A stretch of DNA of 64,000 nucleotides, taken from positions 27,368,845-27,432,844 of the forward strand of contig NC_091323.1 of NCBI RefSeq assembly GCF_038502225.1, given 5' to 3'. The notes beneath the pieces are model-generated. The model was not told the origin of the DNA. It was given only the letters and a program-made list of their open reading frames with translations, and searched no databases. A program made the position numbers and the translations under genes. Below, in pieces: positions 10,810 through 21,711 of this stretch (the first letter of the stretch is position 1; every line of letters starts with the position of its first letter). Source of the DNA: Cherax quadricarinatus (Eukaryota; Arthropoda; Malacostraca; Decapoda; Parastacidae).

Positions 10810-10885
10810 GTGGATATGTGTGTGTGTGCGCTCGCGCGTGCTAGCAAGCGAGCACGCAGCACGTGCACGCCCCACGAGGTGTGGA

Positions 10886-12802
10886 GAGGTTAGGGAGAGT
10901 GTTGTGGGAAGGTGTTGTAGGGAAGGTGTTGTGGGAAGGTGTTATAGGGAAGGTGTTGTAGGGAAGGTGTTGTAGGGAAGGTGTTGTAGGGAAGGTGTTG
11001 TAGGGAAGGTGTTGTAGGGAAGGTGTTGTGGGAAGGTGTTGTAGGGAAGGTGTTGTAGAGAAGGTGTTGTAGGGAAGGTGTTGTGGGAAGGTGATGTAGG
11101 GAAGGTGTTGTAGGGAAGGTGTTGTAGGGAAGGTGTTGTGGGAAGGTGTTGTAGGGAAGGTGTTGTAGGGAAGGTGTTGTAGGGAAGGTGTTGTAGGGAA
11201 GGTGTTGTAGGGAAGGTGTTGTAGGGAAGGTGTTGTAGGGAAGGTGTTGTAGGGAAGGTGTTGTGGGAAGGTGTTGTGGGAAGGTGTTGTAGGGAAGGTG
11301 TTGTAGGGAAGGTGTTGTAGGGAAGGTGTTGTAGGGAAGGTGTTGTAGGGAAGGTGTTGTGGGAAGGTGTTGTGGAAGGTGTTGTAGGGAAGGTGTTGTA
11401 GGGAAGGTGTTGTAGGGAAGGTGTTGTGGGAAGGTGTTGTAGGGAAGGTGTTGTAGGGAAGGTGTTGTAGGGAAGGTGTTGTAGGGAAGGTGTTGTAGGG
11501 AAGGTGTTGTAGGGAAGGTGTTGTAGGGAAGGTGTTGTGGGGAAGGTGTTGTAGGGAAGGTGTTGTAGGGAAGGTGTTGTAGGGAAGGTGTTGTAGGGAA
11601 GGTGTTGTGGGGAAGGTGTTGTAGGGAAGGTGTTGTAGGGAAGGTGTTGTAGGGAAGGTGTTGTAGGGAAGGTGTTGTAGGGAAGGTGTTGTAGGGAAGG
11701 TGTTGTAGGGAAGGTGATGTGGGAAGGTGTTGTAGGGAAGGTGTTGTGGGAAGGTGTTATAGGGAAGGTGTTGTAGGGAAGGTGTTGTGGGAAGGTGTTG
11801 TAGGGAAGGTGTTGTAGGGAAGGTGTTGTAGGGAAGGTGTTGTAGGGAAGGTGTTGTAGGGAAGGTGTTGTAGGGAAGGTGTTGTGGGAAGGTGTTGTAG
11901 GGAAGGTGTTGTAGGGAAGGTGTTGTAGGGAAGGTGTTGTGGGAAGGTGTTGTAGGGAAGGTGTTGTAGGGAAGGTGTTGTAGGGAAGGTGTTGTGGGAA
12001 GGTGTTGTAGGGAAGGTGTTGTAGGGAAGGTGTTGTAGGGAAGGTGTTGTAGGGAAGGTGTTGTAGGGAAGGTGTTGTAGGGAAGGTGTTGTAGGGAGGG
12101 TGTTGTAGGGAAGGTGTTGTAGGGAAGGTGTTATAGGGAAGGTGTTGTGGGAAGGTGTTGTAGGGAAGGTGTTGTAGGGAAGGTGTTGTAGGGAAGGTGT
12201 TGTAGGGAAGGTGTTGTAGGGAAGGTGTTGTAGGGAAGGTGTTGTAGGGAAGGTGTTATAGGGAAGGTGTTGTAGGGAAGGTGTTGTAGGGAAGGTGTTG
12301 TATGGAAGGTGTTGTAGGGAAGGTGTTGTAGGGAAGGTGTTGTAGGTAAGGTGTTGTAGGGAAGGTGTTATAGGGAAGGTGTTGTAGGGAAGGTGTTGTA
12401 GGGAAGGTGTTGTAGGGAAGGTGTTGTAGGGAAGGTGTTGTAGGGAAGGTGTTGTAGGGAAGGTGTTATAGGGAAGGTGTTGTAGGGAAGGTGTTGTAGG
12501 GAAGGTGTTGTAGGGAAGGTGTTGTAGGGAAGGTGTTGTAGGGAAGGTGTTGTAGGGAAGGTGTTGTAGGGAAGGTGTTGTAGGGAAGGTGTTGTAGGGA
12601 AGGTGTTGTAGGGAAGGTGTTGTAGGGAAGGTGTTATAGGGAAGGTGTTGTAGGGAAGGTGTTGTAGGGAAGGTGTTGTAGGGAAGGTGTTGTAGGGAAG
12701 GTGTTGTAGGGAAGGTGTTGTAGGGAAGGTGTTGTAGGGAAGGTGTTGTAGGGAAGGTGTTGTAGGGAAGGTGTTGTAGGGAAGGTGTTGTAGGGAAGGT
12801 GT
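10886..12802. repeat. 14-bp minisatellite, ~135 copies
   Basis: Unit GGTGTTGTAGGGAA, with scattered 13-bp variants (GTGGGAA). Three units make 42 bases, so the minus strand reads as an endless Tyr-Asn-Thr-Phe-Pro protein of 377 codons, which is an artefact. Variants (TTATAG, TGATG) are dispersed and more frequent in the left half. The right third is nearly homogeneous. Confidence 0.97.
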
Positions 12803-12966
12803 AAAGAGCTCTTACACAACACATGTAGTGGACCTCTCCTACTTCTGACATAGACACTTCACTACTCGGACTCACATCCACTTGTGCCATTATTCATTTC
12901 ATTCGTCTGTTAAATATTACCTTTATATTGCTTGGGCGATGGAAATATTTTTGTAATATTTAATCC

Positions 12967-14604
12967 CCCCCCCCGTCTCTCTATCATACATACATGTACA
13001 CACACATTGATGTATGCATCCCCCCCCCGTCTCTCTATCATACATTCTTGTAAAATCACATTGATGTATGCCTCCCCCCGTCTCTCTATCATACATACAT
13101 GTACACACACATTGATGTATGCCTCCCCCCCCCGTCTCTCTATCATACATACATGTACACACACATTGATGTATGCCACCCCCCGTCTCTCTATCATACA
13201 TACATATACACACACATTGATGTATGCCTCCCCCCGTCTCTCTATCATACATACATGTACACACACATTGATGTATGCCAGCCCCCGTCTCTCTATCATA
13301 CATACATATACACACACATTGATGTATGCCTCCCCCCGTCTCTCTATCATACATACATGTACACACACATTGATGTATGCCACCCCCCGTCTCTCTATCA
13401 TACATACATGTACACACACATTGATGTATGCCTCCCCCCGTCTCTCTATCATACATACATGTACACACACATTGATGTATGCCCCCCCGTCTCTCTATCA
13501 TACATACATGTACACACACATTGATGTATGCCTCCCCCCCGTCTCTCTATCATACATACATGTACACACACATTGATGTATGCCTCCCCCCGTCTCTCTA
13601 TCATACATACATGTACACACACATTGATGTATGCCTCCCCCCGTCTCTCTATCATACATACATGTACACACACATTGATGTATGCCTCCCCCCGTCTCTC
13701 TATCATACATACATGTACACACACATTGATGTATGCCCCTGTCTCTATCATACATACATATACACACACATTGATGTATGCCTCCCCCGTCTCTCTATCA
13801 TACATACATATACACACACGCTGATGTATGCCCCCCCGTCTCTCTATCATACATACATATACACACACTGATGTATGCCCCCCCGTCTCTCTATCATACA
13901 TAAATATACACACACTGATGTATGCCCCCCCGTCTCTCTATCATACATACATATACACACACACTGATGTATGCCCCCCGTCTCTCTATCATACATACAT
14001 ATACACACACATTGATGTATGCCTCCCCCGTCTCTCTATCATACATACATATACACACACACACTGATGTATGCCACCCCCCGTCTCTCTATCATACATA
14101 CATATACACACACATTGGTGTATGCCTCCCCCGTCTCTCTATCATACATACATATACACACACTGATGCATGCCCCCCGTCTCTCTATCATACATACATA
14201 TACACACACTGATGTATGCCCCCCCGTCTCTCTATCATACATACATATACACACACTGATGTATGCCCCACCCCGTCTATCATACATACATATACACACA
14301 CTGATGTATGCCCCCCCGTCTCTCTATCATACATACATGTACACACACACTGATGTCTGCCCCCCCGTCTCTCTATCATACATACATATACACACACTGA
14401 TGTATGCCCCCCCGTCTCTCTATCATACATACATGTACACACACACTGATGTATGCCCCCCCCGTCTCTCTATCATACATACATGTACACACACTGATGT
14501 ATGCCCCCCCGTCTCTCTATCATACATACATGTACACACACACTGATGTATGCCCCCCCGTCTCTCTATCATACATACATGTACACACACACTGATGTAT
14601 GCCA
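12967..14604. repeat. ~45-52-bp minisatellite, about 32 copies
   Basis: Each unit contains a C-run, GTCTCTCTATCATACATACA, a short TGTACACACACA stretch, and TGATGTATGC. CATACAT and ATGTATG form a short inverted repeat within each unit. Left-hand units carry ACATTGATG and TCCCCCC. Right-hand units carry CACTGATG and are shorter. Confidence 0.97.
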
Positions 14605-14842
14605 CCATACCGATACCTTGCCGAGAAAACTTTATAAGACTTGATTATACTTTTTTTTGTAAATATAAAACTTACTGACGATCATTCTGACATATTTCAA
14701 CACAGTTCGAGGTGGCATCCCGGTGGAGGTGTTTCCACAACTTCTTTGATCCGAAAAAGAAGAAACGTAAAGTTTTTTCTTACATTTAGTAATTTTCTCG
14801 ACACGCACGGCTCACGGAGGAAGGATTCTTCTCCACTCTCCC

Positions 14843-14844
<2 letters not shown>
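14605..14844. other. spacer without recognised feature
   Basis: AT-rich unique-looking sequence between the minisatellite and a (TA)n tract. No coding or repeat signal recognised. Confidence 0.4.

Positions 14845-14925
<81 letters not shown>
14845..14925. repeat. (TA)n microsatellite
   Basis: About 40 perfect TA dinucleotides. Confidence 0.97.
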
Positions 14926-14928
<3 letters not shown>

Positions 14929-15206
14929 TAAAGTAAAGCATTTCGTAAAGATATAAGGATGGGGTACTTAGAGCTAGAGTTCTTCCCCTCTTTCCCTTGA
15001 CACACACATACTCTCCTTCACCCTATTCCACATTCCCAAAGGGAGCCGTTCCTGGAACATTCCCACCGCCATACATTCCCGGTAACTGAGTGCGACACGT
15101 GTCTCCAGGCGGTGATCGCGAATCATCTTTTAATGTGAGCTCTATTAGTTCACATCGGTTGGCTGTTGACGGAGGGAGATGATGGAGGTAGGTAGGGGAG
15201 TGAATA

Positions 15207-15308
<102 letters not shown>

Positions 15309-15677
15309 TAAAAGTATGGATATATAGGGGGCACAAAGAGACGAACTTTGAGGAAAAAGCAGTTGAAGATCTTGTTTCTGCATCTATAAAAGTAATCTGT
15401 CTTACCCAGTTATTCCGTCTTAGAGTATTATAACTACTTCTACAAGAGAACTTTACTGCTGACATACTAAGTTGTTGGTAACACCGAAATGTAAACACAC
15501 TATTTCTATTTCTTATTCACATAATATTATGTAAAGTAATTCTCATACCAGACACTTTCAAAACAAGTGACTTATGAGTAATATATTTATATTGTATTGA
15601 CACAGCAGCAGCAGCAGCAGCGGTATTGCTTATATGATGTACATATATATTTTATGATGTTTTATTAGCAGTAGTGC

Positions 15678-15922
<245 letters not shown>

Positions 15923-15957
15923 TACCTTGGCCGGGGCTCCCACGTGGATTGTGGCCA

Positions 15958-16075
15958 CCTGACACACGCCATGGATGTTGATCAGCTGACTCCCCTCAGC
16001 TGACACACGACTTCGATGTTGATTAGTTGATTCCCTCAGCTGATACACATCGTAGATGTTTATCAGCTGATACAA
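15958..16075. repeat. three imperfect ~41-bp repeats
   Basis: Three units carry CTGACACACG-like, GATGTTGATCAGCTGA and CCCTCAG blocks. Units overlap on the palindrome TCAGCTGA. Small enough to be a chance local duplication. Confidence 0.7.
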
Positions 16076-16151
16076 ACACCGTGGAATTCAAGAGGTGTTA
16101 TCCTAACTCAATTCACTTTAATACATAGCCGTTTATAATGTAAACTAACAC

Positions 16152-16260
16152 CTATCCTGGGAGGCGACCCGAAACAAGTCACTAAACACCAGGTACCTAC
16201 CTACTGCTAGGTGACCAGGTGTACGAAAATAGGCCCAATGCTGTCATTTGTGCCATGATC
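16152..16260 (-). mobile_element. SINE tail fragment
   Basis: On the minus strand, CACCTAGCAGTAGGTAGG, TACCTGGTGTTTAGTGACT and GGTCGCCTCCCAGG match the body shared by the SINEs at 16731 and 25226. No tRNA-like head or (ATT)n tail is attached. 16261-16730 holds nothing recognised. Confidence 0.5.
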
Positions 16261-16730
16261 GAACCCATATATAATAAGGTTTAAAAATATTACAAATTCC
16301 ATTAAATGTGGTTTGTGCTCATGACCTGCATAGGAAATAGAAACCCCTGCGGAGTAAGTGAATACATCTGCAGGGGAAATGGAATCACTAGTGCTTCTCT
16401 CAACTATCTTCTCCCTCTCACCTATCATTCGTCCCATACCTCATACACTCGTCACTCATTGTGTGGCGAAGATTCGCTAAACACTGCTCCTAATGTACGA
16501 ATCTTAGCCTTCTTCGTTCGGTTGTAGCAGACTGTGATTTAGAAAACGACTGACACTAAAGACGTTATAAATGTTACCAACGAATGTAGTGAGCTTCGGG
16601 GATATTTCGTCTCAGTTTTCTCCGACACCTGGATACACTGACTCTGACTGCCCTCCTCACCGAAAGCCCCACTCTTAACACACACTCCCTTTATGATTTA
16701 TAACTAACCTACTGCACCATTTATGTGGGT

Positions 16731-17018
16731 GTTCGTGGCTTGTTTGGTAACATCCTCAGCTTGCTTACATACTGAAGGCCCAGGATCAATCCCCATCATG
16801 GGTGAAATGTTCGTCATGTTTCCTTACACCTGCTGCCCCTTTTCATCTAGCAGTACGTAGGTACCTGGGTGTTAATCGACTGCTGTGGGTTGCATCCTGG
16901 GGGATGAGATTAACCTAAGCTATCCAAAATGGTCCGCGTAACCAGGGCTTACTATATATTATGTCAATAATATTAGCTACATCTGTATCACTTGTATCAT
17001 TTGCATATATAAATAAAG

Positions 17019-17056
<38 letters not shown>
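16731..17056 (+). mobile_element. tRNA-derived SINE with (ATT)n tail
   Basis: The head resembles a tRNA promoter: an A-box-like GTGGCTTGTTTGGTAACA and a B-box-like GGATCAATCC about 35 bases later. The body carries TTTCCTTACACCTGCTG, CATCTAGCAGTA, TACCTGGGTGTTAATCGACTG and GTTGCATCCTGGGG, shared with the SINE at 25226. It ends in AATAAAGA and a long (TTA)n. Amplification would need a partner LINE's reverse transcriptase. The head is diverged, so this copy is probably inactive. Confidence 0.85.
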
Positions 17057-17058
<2 letters not shown>

Positions 17059-17115
17059 AAAAAGGCACTGGAACAACACACAAACAACCCGCACATAGGA
17101 GAGAGGAGCTGACCA

Positions 17116-17153
17116 CGACGTTTCGGTCCAGCTTGGACCATTTACAAAGTCAC
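17116..17153 (-). ncRNA. hammerhead-like hairpin remnant
   Basis: On the minus strand a 5-bp stem GGTCC/GGACC with loop AAGCT is followed directly by GAAACGTC and preceded by TTGTAAAT where a hammerhead has CUGANGA. It belongs to the ACGTTTCGGTCC repeat family. See the findings for the shared architecture. The core is degraded, so catalysis is not expected. Confidence 0.4.
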
Positions 17154-17190
17154 ATTATTATTATTGTTATTATTATTATTATTATTTCCC

Positions 17191-17280
17191 AGCCTTACTA
17201 ACCCTAATCCCCAACTTTATAACCTTCTACTGCTGTATAGCCCTTGTGGCTTAGCGCTTCTTTTTGATAATAATAATAAC
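17191..17280 (+). repeat. fragment of the TTTAGCGCTTC/(ATT)n element
   Basis: TGTATAGCCCTTGTGGCTTA, GCGCTTC and a GATAATAATAATAA end match the better copy at 57318-57490. Its left flank is a (TTA)n tract at 17156-17186. 17281-17627 shows no gene. Confidence 0.6.
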
Positions 17281-17627
17281 CTTCTACCATTATAAACAAA
17301 GCCATCTATGCGCTATTACCCATAAGAGTTTAGCGCTGGCGTTGATGAGTATATGTGGTGGAGATACAACGAAACCACAGCGTGCACAGTAACGTCATTA
17401 AACTAACCTCTCAATTCTAGCTGCGGGTATTTAAAAAATTCTTCATACTGGTCATGTTTATTTTCCACGGTACTAGTTGCTATGTCCACTTACAACCCTA
17501 TAAACACTAAATCAGCTATATGGTAACCTATCCAGTCCTTTAACTCTTCAAGTGTTGAAGCAAGACAAGTGGTGCCTATGCTAACCTTCCTATGGTGTAG
17601 AAATATACCTAGTTGGACGAATCTTAT

Positions 17628-17725
17628 TGTGGCTAGCTGGTCCAGTGGCTAACGCGACGGTCTGGAGTTTTGAGACTCTCTGACCGCGGATTCTATCCCC
17701 ACCCGTGGTATGGTTGAGGATTATG
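17628..17725 (+). mobile_element. tRNA-like SINE head
   Basis: TGGCTAGCTGGTCCAGTGGC resembles a tRNA 5' end with A box, and GGATTCTATCC resembles a B box at about 45 bases' spacing. Acceptor-stem pairing is poor and no SINE body follows, so I call it a tRNA-derived fragment, not a gene. Confidence 0.55.
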
Positions 17726-17739
17726 ATTGTAGTTACGTT

Positions 17740-17865
17740 TGTGTTAACACACGTCAGGGTTAATAGTACACACATGTCAGGGTTAATAGTACACACATGT
17801 CAGGGTTAATAGTACACACACGTCAGGGTCTCCAGTTTTCATGTCAGGGTCACTAGTATACCTGG
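17740..17865. repeat. 23-bp minisatellite with TCAGGGTTAATAGTACACAC
   Basis: Four to five units of ACACATGTCAGGGTTAATAGT type. The motif CACGTCAGGGT links it to the larger array at 18740-19790, on the other side of the LINE-B fragments. Confidence 0.8.
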
Positions 17866-17867
17866 AA

Positions 17868-18040
17868 TATACCTGCAGGGTATTCTGAGGGTCAACGCCT
17901 CCGCGGCTCGGTCCATGACCAGGCCTCGCGTTGGATTAGGGCCTGATCAACCAGGCTCTTACTGCTGGCCGCACGCAAACCAACGTACGAACCAGAGCTG
18001 TTGCCGGCAGTTTTGAAGCTTATAGACTATTAGGAAATAG
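17868..18040 (-). mobile_element. LINE-B 3'-UTR fragment
   Basis: It starts at the LINE-B terminal block (ACCTGCAGGGTATTCTGAGG here) and contains TCCATGACCAGGCCTC, GGGCCTGATCAACCAGG and GGCCGCACGCAAACC, collinear with the copy at 20905. It is truncated before coding sequence. Confidence 0.8.
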
Positions 18041-18069
18041 TCCGAAAAACGGACGCCCCTCGTGAAAGA

Positions 18070-18716
18070 TTAATACCTGGAGAGTGTTTTGGGAGCCAAC
18101 GCCCCCGCGACCCGGTCAATGACCAGGCTGTTGCTTCTCATGGACCAGGCTGTTACTGGTGATCAACTAGGCTATTACTACTGATCAGCCAGGCTGTTAC
18201 TGCTAATCAGCCAGGCTGTTACTGCTGGCCATATGCAAACCGACGTATGAATCACAGCTCGGTTTGTCGGGAAGTGACTATAGGTGACTGTCCAGCTAAT
18301 TGAGGACAGCCAGGGTCTATTAGTAATTCCCCTTATGTATGCTGGGAGGCAGTTGAATAGTCTTGGGCCCCTGACACTTACTGTGTTATCTCTTAGCGTA
18401 TCATGCAGCCCCTCCTTTTCATTGGGGAAGGTTGCACCGCCTACCGAGTGTTCTGCTTTCGTAGGGAGTGATTTCCGTGTGCAGATTTGGGACTAGTCCC
18501 TCTAAGATTTTGCAAGTGTATATTATCATGTATCTTTCTTGCCTGCGTTCCAAGGAGTACAGATTAAGGGACTTCAATCGTTCCCAGTAATTTAGGTGCT
18601 TTATTGTACTTATACGTGCAGTGAAAGATCTCTGTATATTCTCCAAGTTTGCAATTTCGCCTGCCTTGAAAGGGGCAGTTAATGTACAACAATATTCCAG
18701 CCTAGAGAGAACAAGC
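18070..18716 (-). mobile_element. LINE-B copy, RT C-terminus plus 3' UTR
   Basis: The minus strand encodes LVLSRLEYCCTLTAPFKAGE, LENIQRSFTARISTIKHLN, YSLERRQERYMIIYTCKILE and LHTEITPYESRTLGRRC. The 3' UTR shows a local triplication of a TGATCAGCCAGGCTGTTACT-type ~30-bp unit at 18115-18230. The copy breaks at 18716 exactly where a duplicated VNTR segment begins. Upstream LINE-B sequence resumes at 18834. Confidence 0.85.
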
Positions 18717-18833
18717 GTGGGATCCTCTGACATTGTCACTCAGTACACACACACATGACAGGGTCACCAATACATACACACGACAATGTCACCAATACAC
18801 ACACACGTCAGGGTCACCAATACATACACACGT

Positions 18834-18942
18834 TTTAGTCAGAGAATCACCATTGGCTTAGTATTCCTAGTTTTGAAGGTTCTCATTATCCATCCTATCA
18901 TTTTCCGCAGATGTGGTAGACACACTGTTGTGATTTTTGAAA
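18834..18942 (-). mobile_element. LINE-B internal fragment inside the minisatellite
   Basis: The plus strand reads GTTTTGAAGGTTCTCATTAT and CCATCCTATCATTTTC, equivalent to 21533-21580 of the neighbouring LINE-B copy (peptide MIGWIMRTFKT on the minus strand). Together with 18070-18716 it is one LINE-B insertion, split by duplicated repeat DNA. Confidence 0.85.
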
Positions 18943-19202
18943 GTGGGATCCTCTGACATTGTCACTCAGTACACACACACATGACAGGGTCACCAATACA
19001 TACACACGACAATGTCACCAATACACACACACGTCAGGGTCACCAATACATACACACGTCAGGGTCACCAATACATACACATGTCAGGGTCACCAATACA
19101 TACACACGACAGGGTCACCAATACACACACACGTCAGGGTCACCAATACATACACACGTCAGGGTCACCAATACACACACATGTCAGGGTCACCAATACA
19201 CA

Positions 19203-19258
19203 CACACGGGGCCAGAAGCTAAGACTCGACCCCTGCAACCACAAATAGGTGAGTACGT
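19203..19258 (+). mobile_element. LINE-A 3'-end fragment in a minisatellite
   Basis: GGGGCCAGAAGCTAAGACTC, CGACCCCTGCAACCACAAAT and AGGTGAGTAC are the exact LINE-A 3' terminus. It interrupts an AC-containing minisatellite, with ACACACAC immediately upstream. Confidence 0.9.
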
Positions 19259-19869
19259 CAGTTTCACCAATACATACACACGTCAGGGTCACCAATACAC
19301 ACACACGTCAGGGTCACAATACACTCACACGTCAGGGTTACCAATATATACACAAGTCAGGGTCACCAATACACACATATATGTCAGGGTCACAATACAT
19401 ACACACGTCAGGGTCACCAGTACACACACACACGTCATAGTCGTCAGTACACACACACACACGTCAAGGTCATCAGTACACACACACACGCCAGGGTCAC
19501 CAATACAGACACATATCAGGGTCATCAGTACACACACACACATGTCAGGGTCACCAATACACACACGTCAGGGTCACCAATACACACACGTCAGGGTCAT
19601 CAGTGCACACACGTCAGGGTCACCAATACACACACGTCAGGGTCATCAGTACACACACACACACGTCAGGGTCACAAATACACACACGTCAGGGTCATCA
19701 GTACACACACACACACACGTCAGGGTCACCAATACACACACGTCAGGGTCATCAGTACATACACACACGTCAGGGCCACCAGGGTAAACAGCAGCCACGG
19801 CTCATTTCACCCGCTAAATGTGAGCTTTGAGTGGGTCAAATGAGTTCCTCTTTGATCACATTAGTGAGC

Positions 19870-20319
19870 TCACGTGAGCGGGTACGTGGAGGCCTCTTCA
19901 CGCCCCCCTCCCCATCCATCACCCCCTGTGTCACACCTCTCCCTCCCATCCCCCTCTTTTATCACTCCTCCCTCCCGGTGCCCATGGCCCTCCTCACCGC
20001 CCCACCATCGCTACACATCACCGCCTCTCCAAAATTTGTCGGCAGTGGTCAGCCTTGGTATGGTACACATCTCTAGGGTGATGTACAACGCTGCCCCGAG
20101 TGAAACTTTCTGACACATTACCCCTACCATTCCCTAAAAAAAAAAAAAAAAAAAAAAAAAAACTTGCTCCGTATACCTCTCCAATGGCTCCCTACTACCT
20201 CTCCCCCTCCTCCTCATCACCTCCCCAGCTCACTAAATTTAGTGCCGCCGCGCCTCACCCCTCCCCCTCTCAAAACCGCGAACTTATGTTACCTTTTGTC
20301 ACATTTTACTTTGCTTTAG

Positions 20320-20320
<1 letters not shown>
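19870..20320. other. pyrimidine-rich DNA with a 27-base A run
   Basis: C/T-rich on the plus strand, with CCCTCCC-type clusters, no credible ORF, and poly-A at 20136-20162. No coding match precedes the A run, so it does not mark a recognisable retrocopy. Confidence 0.6.

Positions 20321-20356
<36 letters not shown>
20321..20356. repeat. (GA)n microsatellite
   Basis: About 18 GA units. The DNA to 20520 is purine-rich and without a gene. Confidence 0.95.
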
Positions 20357-20358
<2 letters not shown>

Positions 20359-20524
20359 GGTAGGAAGGTATGGAGACAGGGGCGGATGGGAGAGAGAAGG
20401 AAATGAATGGAGGAATGGAGCGTGGCTGAAAAGTAGCTCTTTTGATACATACGTACATGCATATATGCATACTTAGAGGAGCTGTGAATCGACCCCTGGA
20501 ACCCCATATAGGTCATCACACATA

Positions 20525-20904
20525 AACACAAGGTGGTTACTTGAATTTAGTCCTGATAAATAAAAAGCAATTAAGAATGGGAGGGCGTGAGAAGACTGGA
20601 TACGGAATACAACCTAGGCAAGATGATACATGTACAAAATGAAAGATTGAGAGTAAGCACTGCACCAAGCATATCACCACTAGACTATATAAATTATACA
20701 ACTTCAGTAGTATATATAAGACTAGCTAACCTAAGAACAGTCTTCAGGAACCTGAAGGAAGATTCACTTGGATATGATACACAAAGTACAATAAGTCATC
20801 TTGAGGTACGTGGCGCCACAACGGATGACACACTTGATCACACATATAAAGAAATCAGAGAAGATCCAAAAGTTTGCAACGATACTGGTGCCGGAATTAA
20901 GAAA
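20525..20904 (+). mobile_element. diverged LINE-A relative, left half (split by LINE-B)
   Basis: Piecewise translation gives WLLEFSPDK, RLANLRTVFRNLKEDSL and KIQKFATILVPELRKMDY, collinear with the LINE-A RT C-terminal half. Several frameshifts and stops. The sequence stops in the middle of the DY-EER motif at the LINE-B insertion and resumes at 21712. Confidence 0.8.
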
Positions 20905-21711
20905 AATGGACTATACCTGGAGGTTATTCCGGGGATCAACGCCCCCGCGGCCCGGTCCATGACCAGGCCTCCCGATGGATCAGGGCCTGATCAACTAGGC
21001 TGTTACTGCTGGCCGCACGCAGTCCGACGTATGAGCCACAGCCCGGCTGATCCGGCACTGACTTTAGGTATCTGTCCAGCTCTCTCTTGAAGGCAGCCAG
21101 GGGTTTATTGGCAATTCCCCTAATGCTTGATGGGAGGCTGTTGAACAGTTTTGGGCCCCGGACACTTATGGTGTTTTCTCTTAGTGTACCAATGGCGCCC
21201 CTACTTTTTATTGGCGGCATTTTGCATCGCCTGCCCAGTCTTTTACTTTCGTAGGGAGTGATTTCTGTGTGCAGATTTGGGACCATTCCTTCCAAGATTT
21301 TCCAAGTGTAGATTATGATATATCTCTCCCTCCTGCGTTCCAACGAGTACAAGTCAAGTGCTTCCAAGCGTTCCCAGTAGTTAAGGTGCTTGACAGAACT
21401 TATACGTGCAGTAAAGGATCTCTGTACACTCTCTAGATCTGCGATTTCACCTGCTTTGTATGGAGATGTTAATGTACAGCAGTATTCCAGCCTAGAGAGA
21501 ACAAGTGATTTGAAAAGGATCATCATGGGCTTGGCATCTCTCGTTTTGAAAGTTCTCATTATCCATCCTATCATTTTCTTTGCACGTGCGATCGTGGCAC
21601 TGTTGTGATCCTTGAAAGTGAGATCCTCAGACATTACTACTCCCAGGTCCCTTACATTATTTTTCCGCTCTATTGTATGGCCGGAGTCAGTAGTATACTC
21701 TGTTCTAGTTA
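20905..21711 (-). mobile_element. LINE-B copy inserted into the LINE-A relative
   Basis: The minus strand is open for about 260 codons: TEYTTDSGHTIERKNNVRDL, KKMIGWIMRTFKTRDAKPMM, LVLSRLEYCCTLTSPYKAGE, LHTEITPYESKRLGRRCKMP and LFNSLPSSIRGI. This is the C-terminal part of a CR1/Jockey-group reverse transcriptase. The 3' UTR ends in CCTCCAGGTA. It is 5'-truncated just upstream of TEYTTDSG. It is the best-preserved LINE-B in the window and lacks the FADD catalytic block, so it is not autonomous. At most a 3-bp target-site duplication (TAT) is visible. Confidence 0.9.

Larger units (their letters stand above)
18717..19800. repeat. minisatellite, ~26-bp unit CACGTCAGGGTCACCAATA
   Basis: About 35 units of ACACACGTCAGGGTCACCAA type with GACAATGTC, ATGTC and CATCAGT variants. 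It is interrupted by a LINE-B piece (18834-18942) and by a LINE-A 3' end (19203-19258). The first 117 bases (18717-18833) recur identically at 18943-19059. Confidence 0.9.

Noticed and set aside
11757..12890. Long minus-strand ORF of 377 codons
   Set aside because: It is a translated 14-bp repeat (three units make 42 bases, no stop). No codon bias or domain.
20136..20162. Poly-A run as the tail of a processed pseudogene
   Set aside because: No coding remnant upstream and no target-site duplication found.
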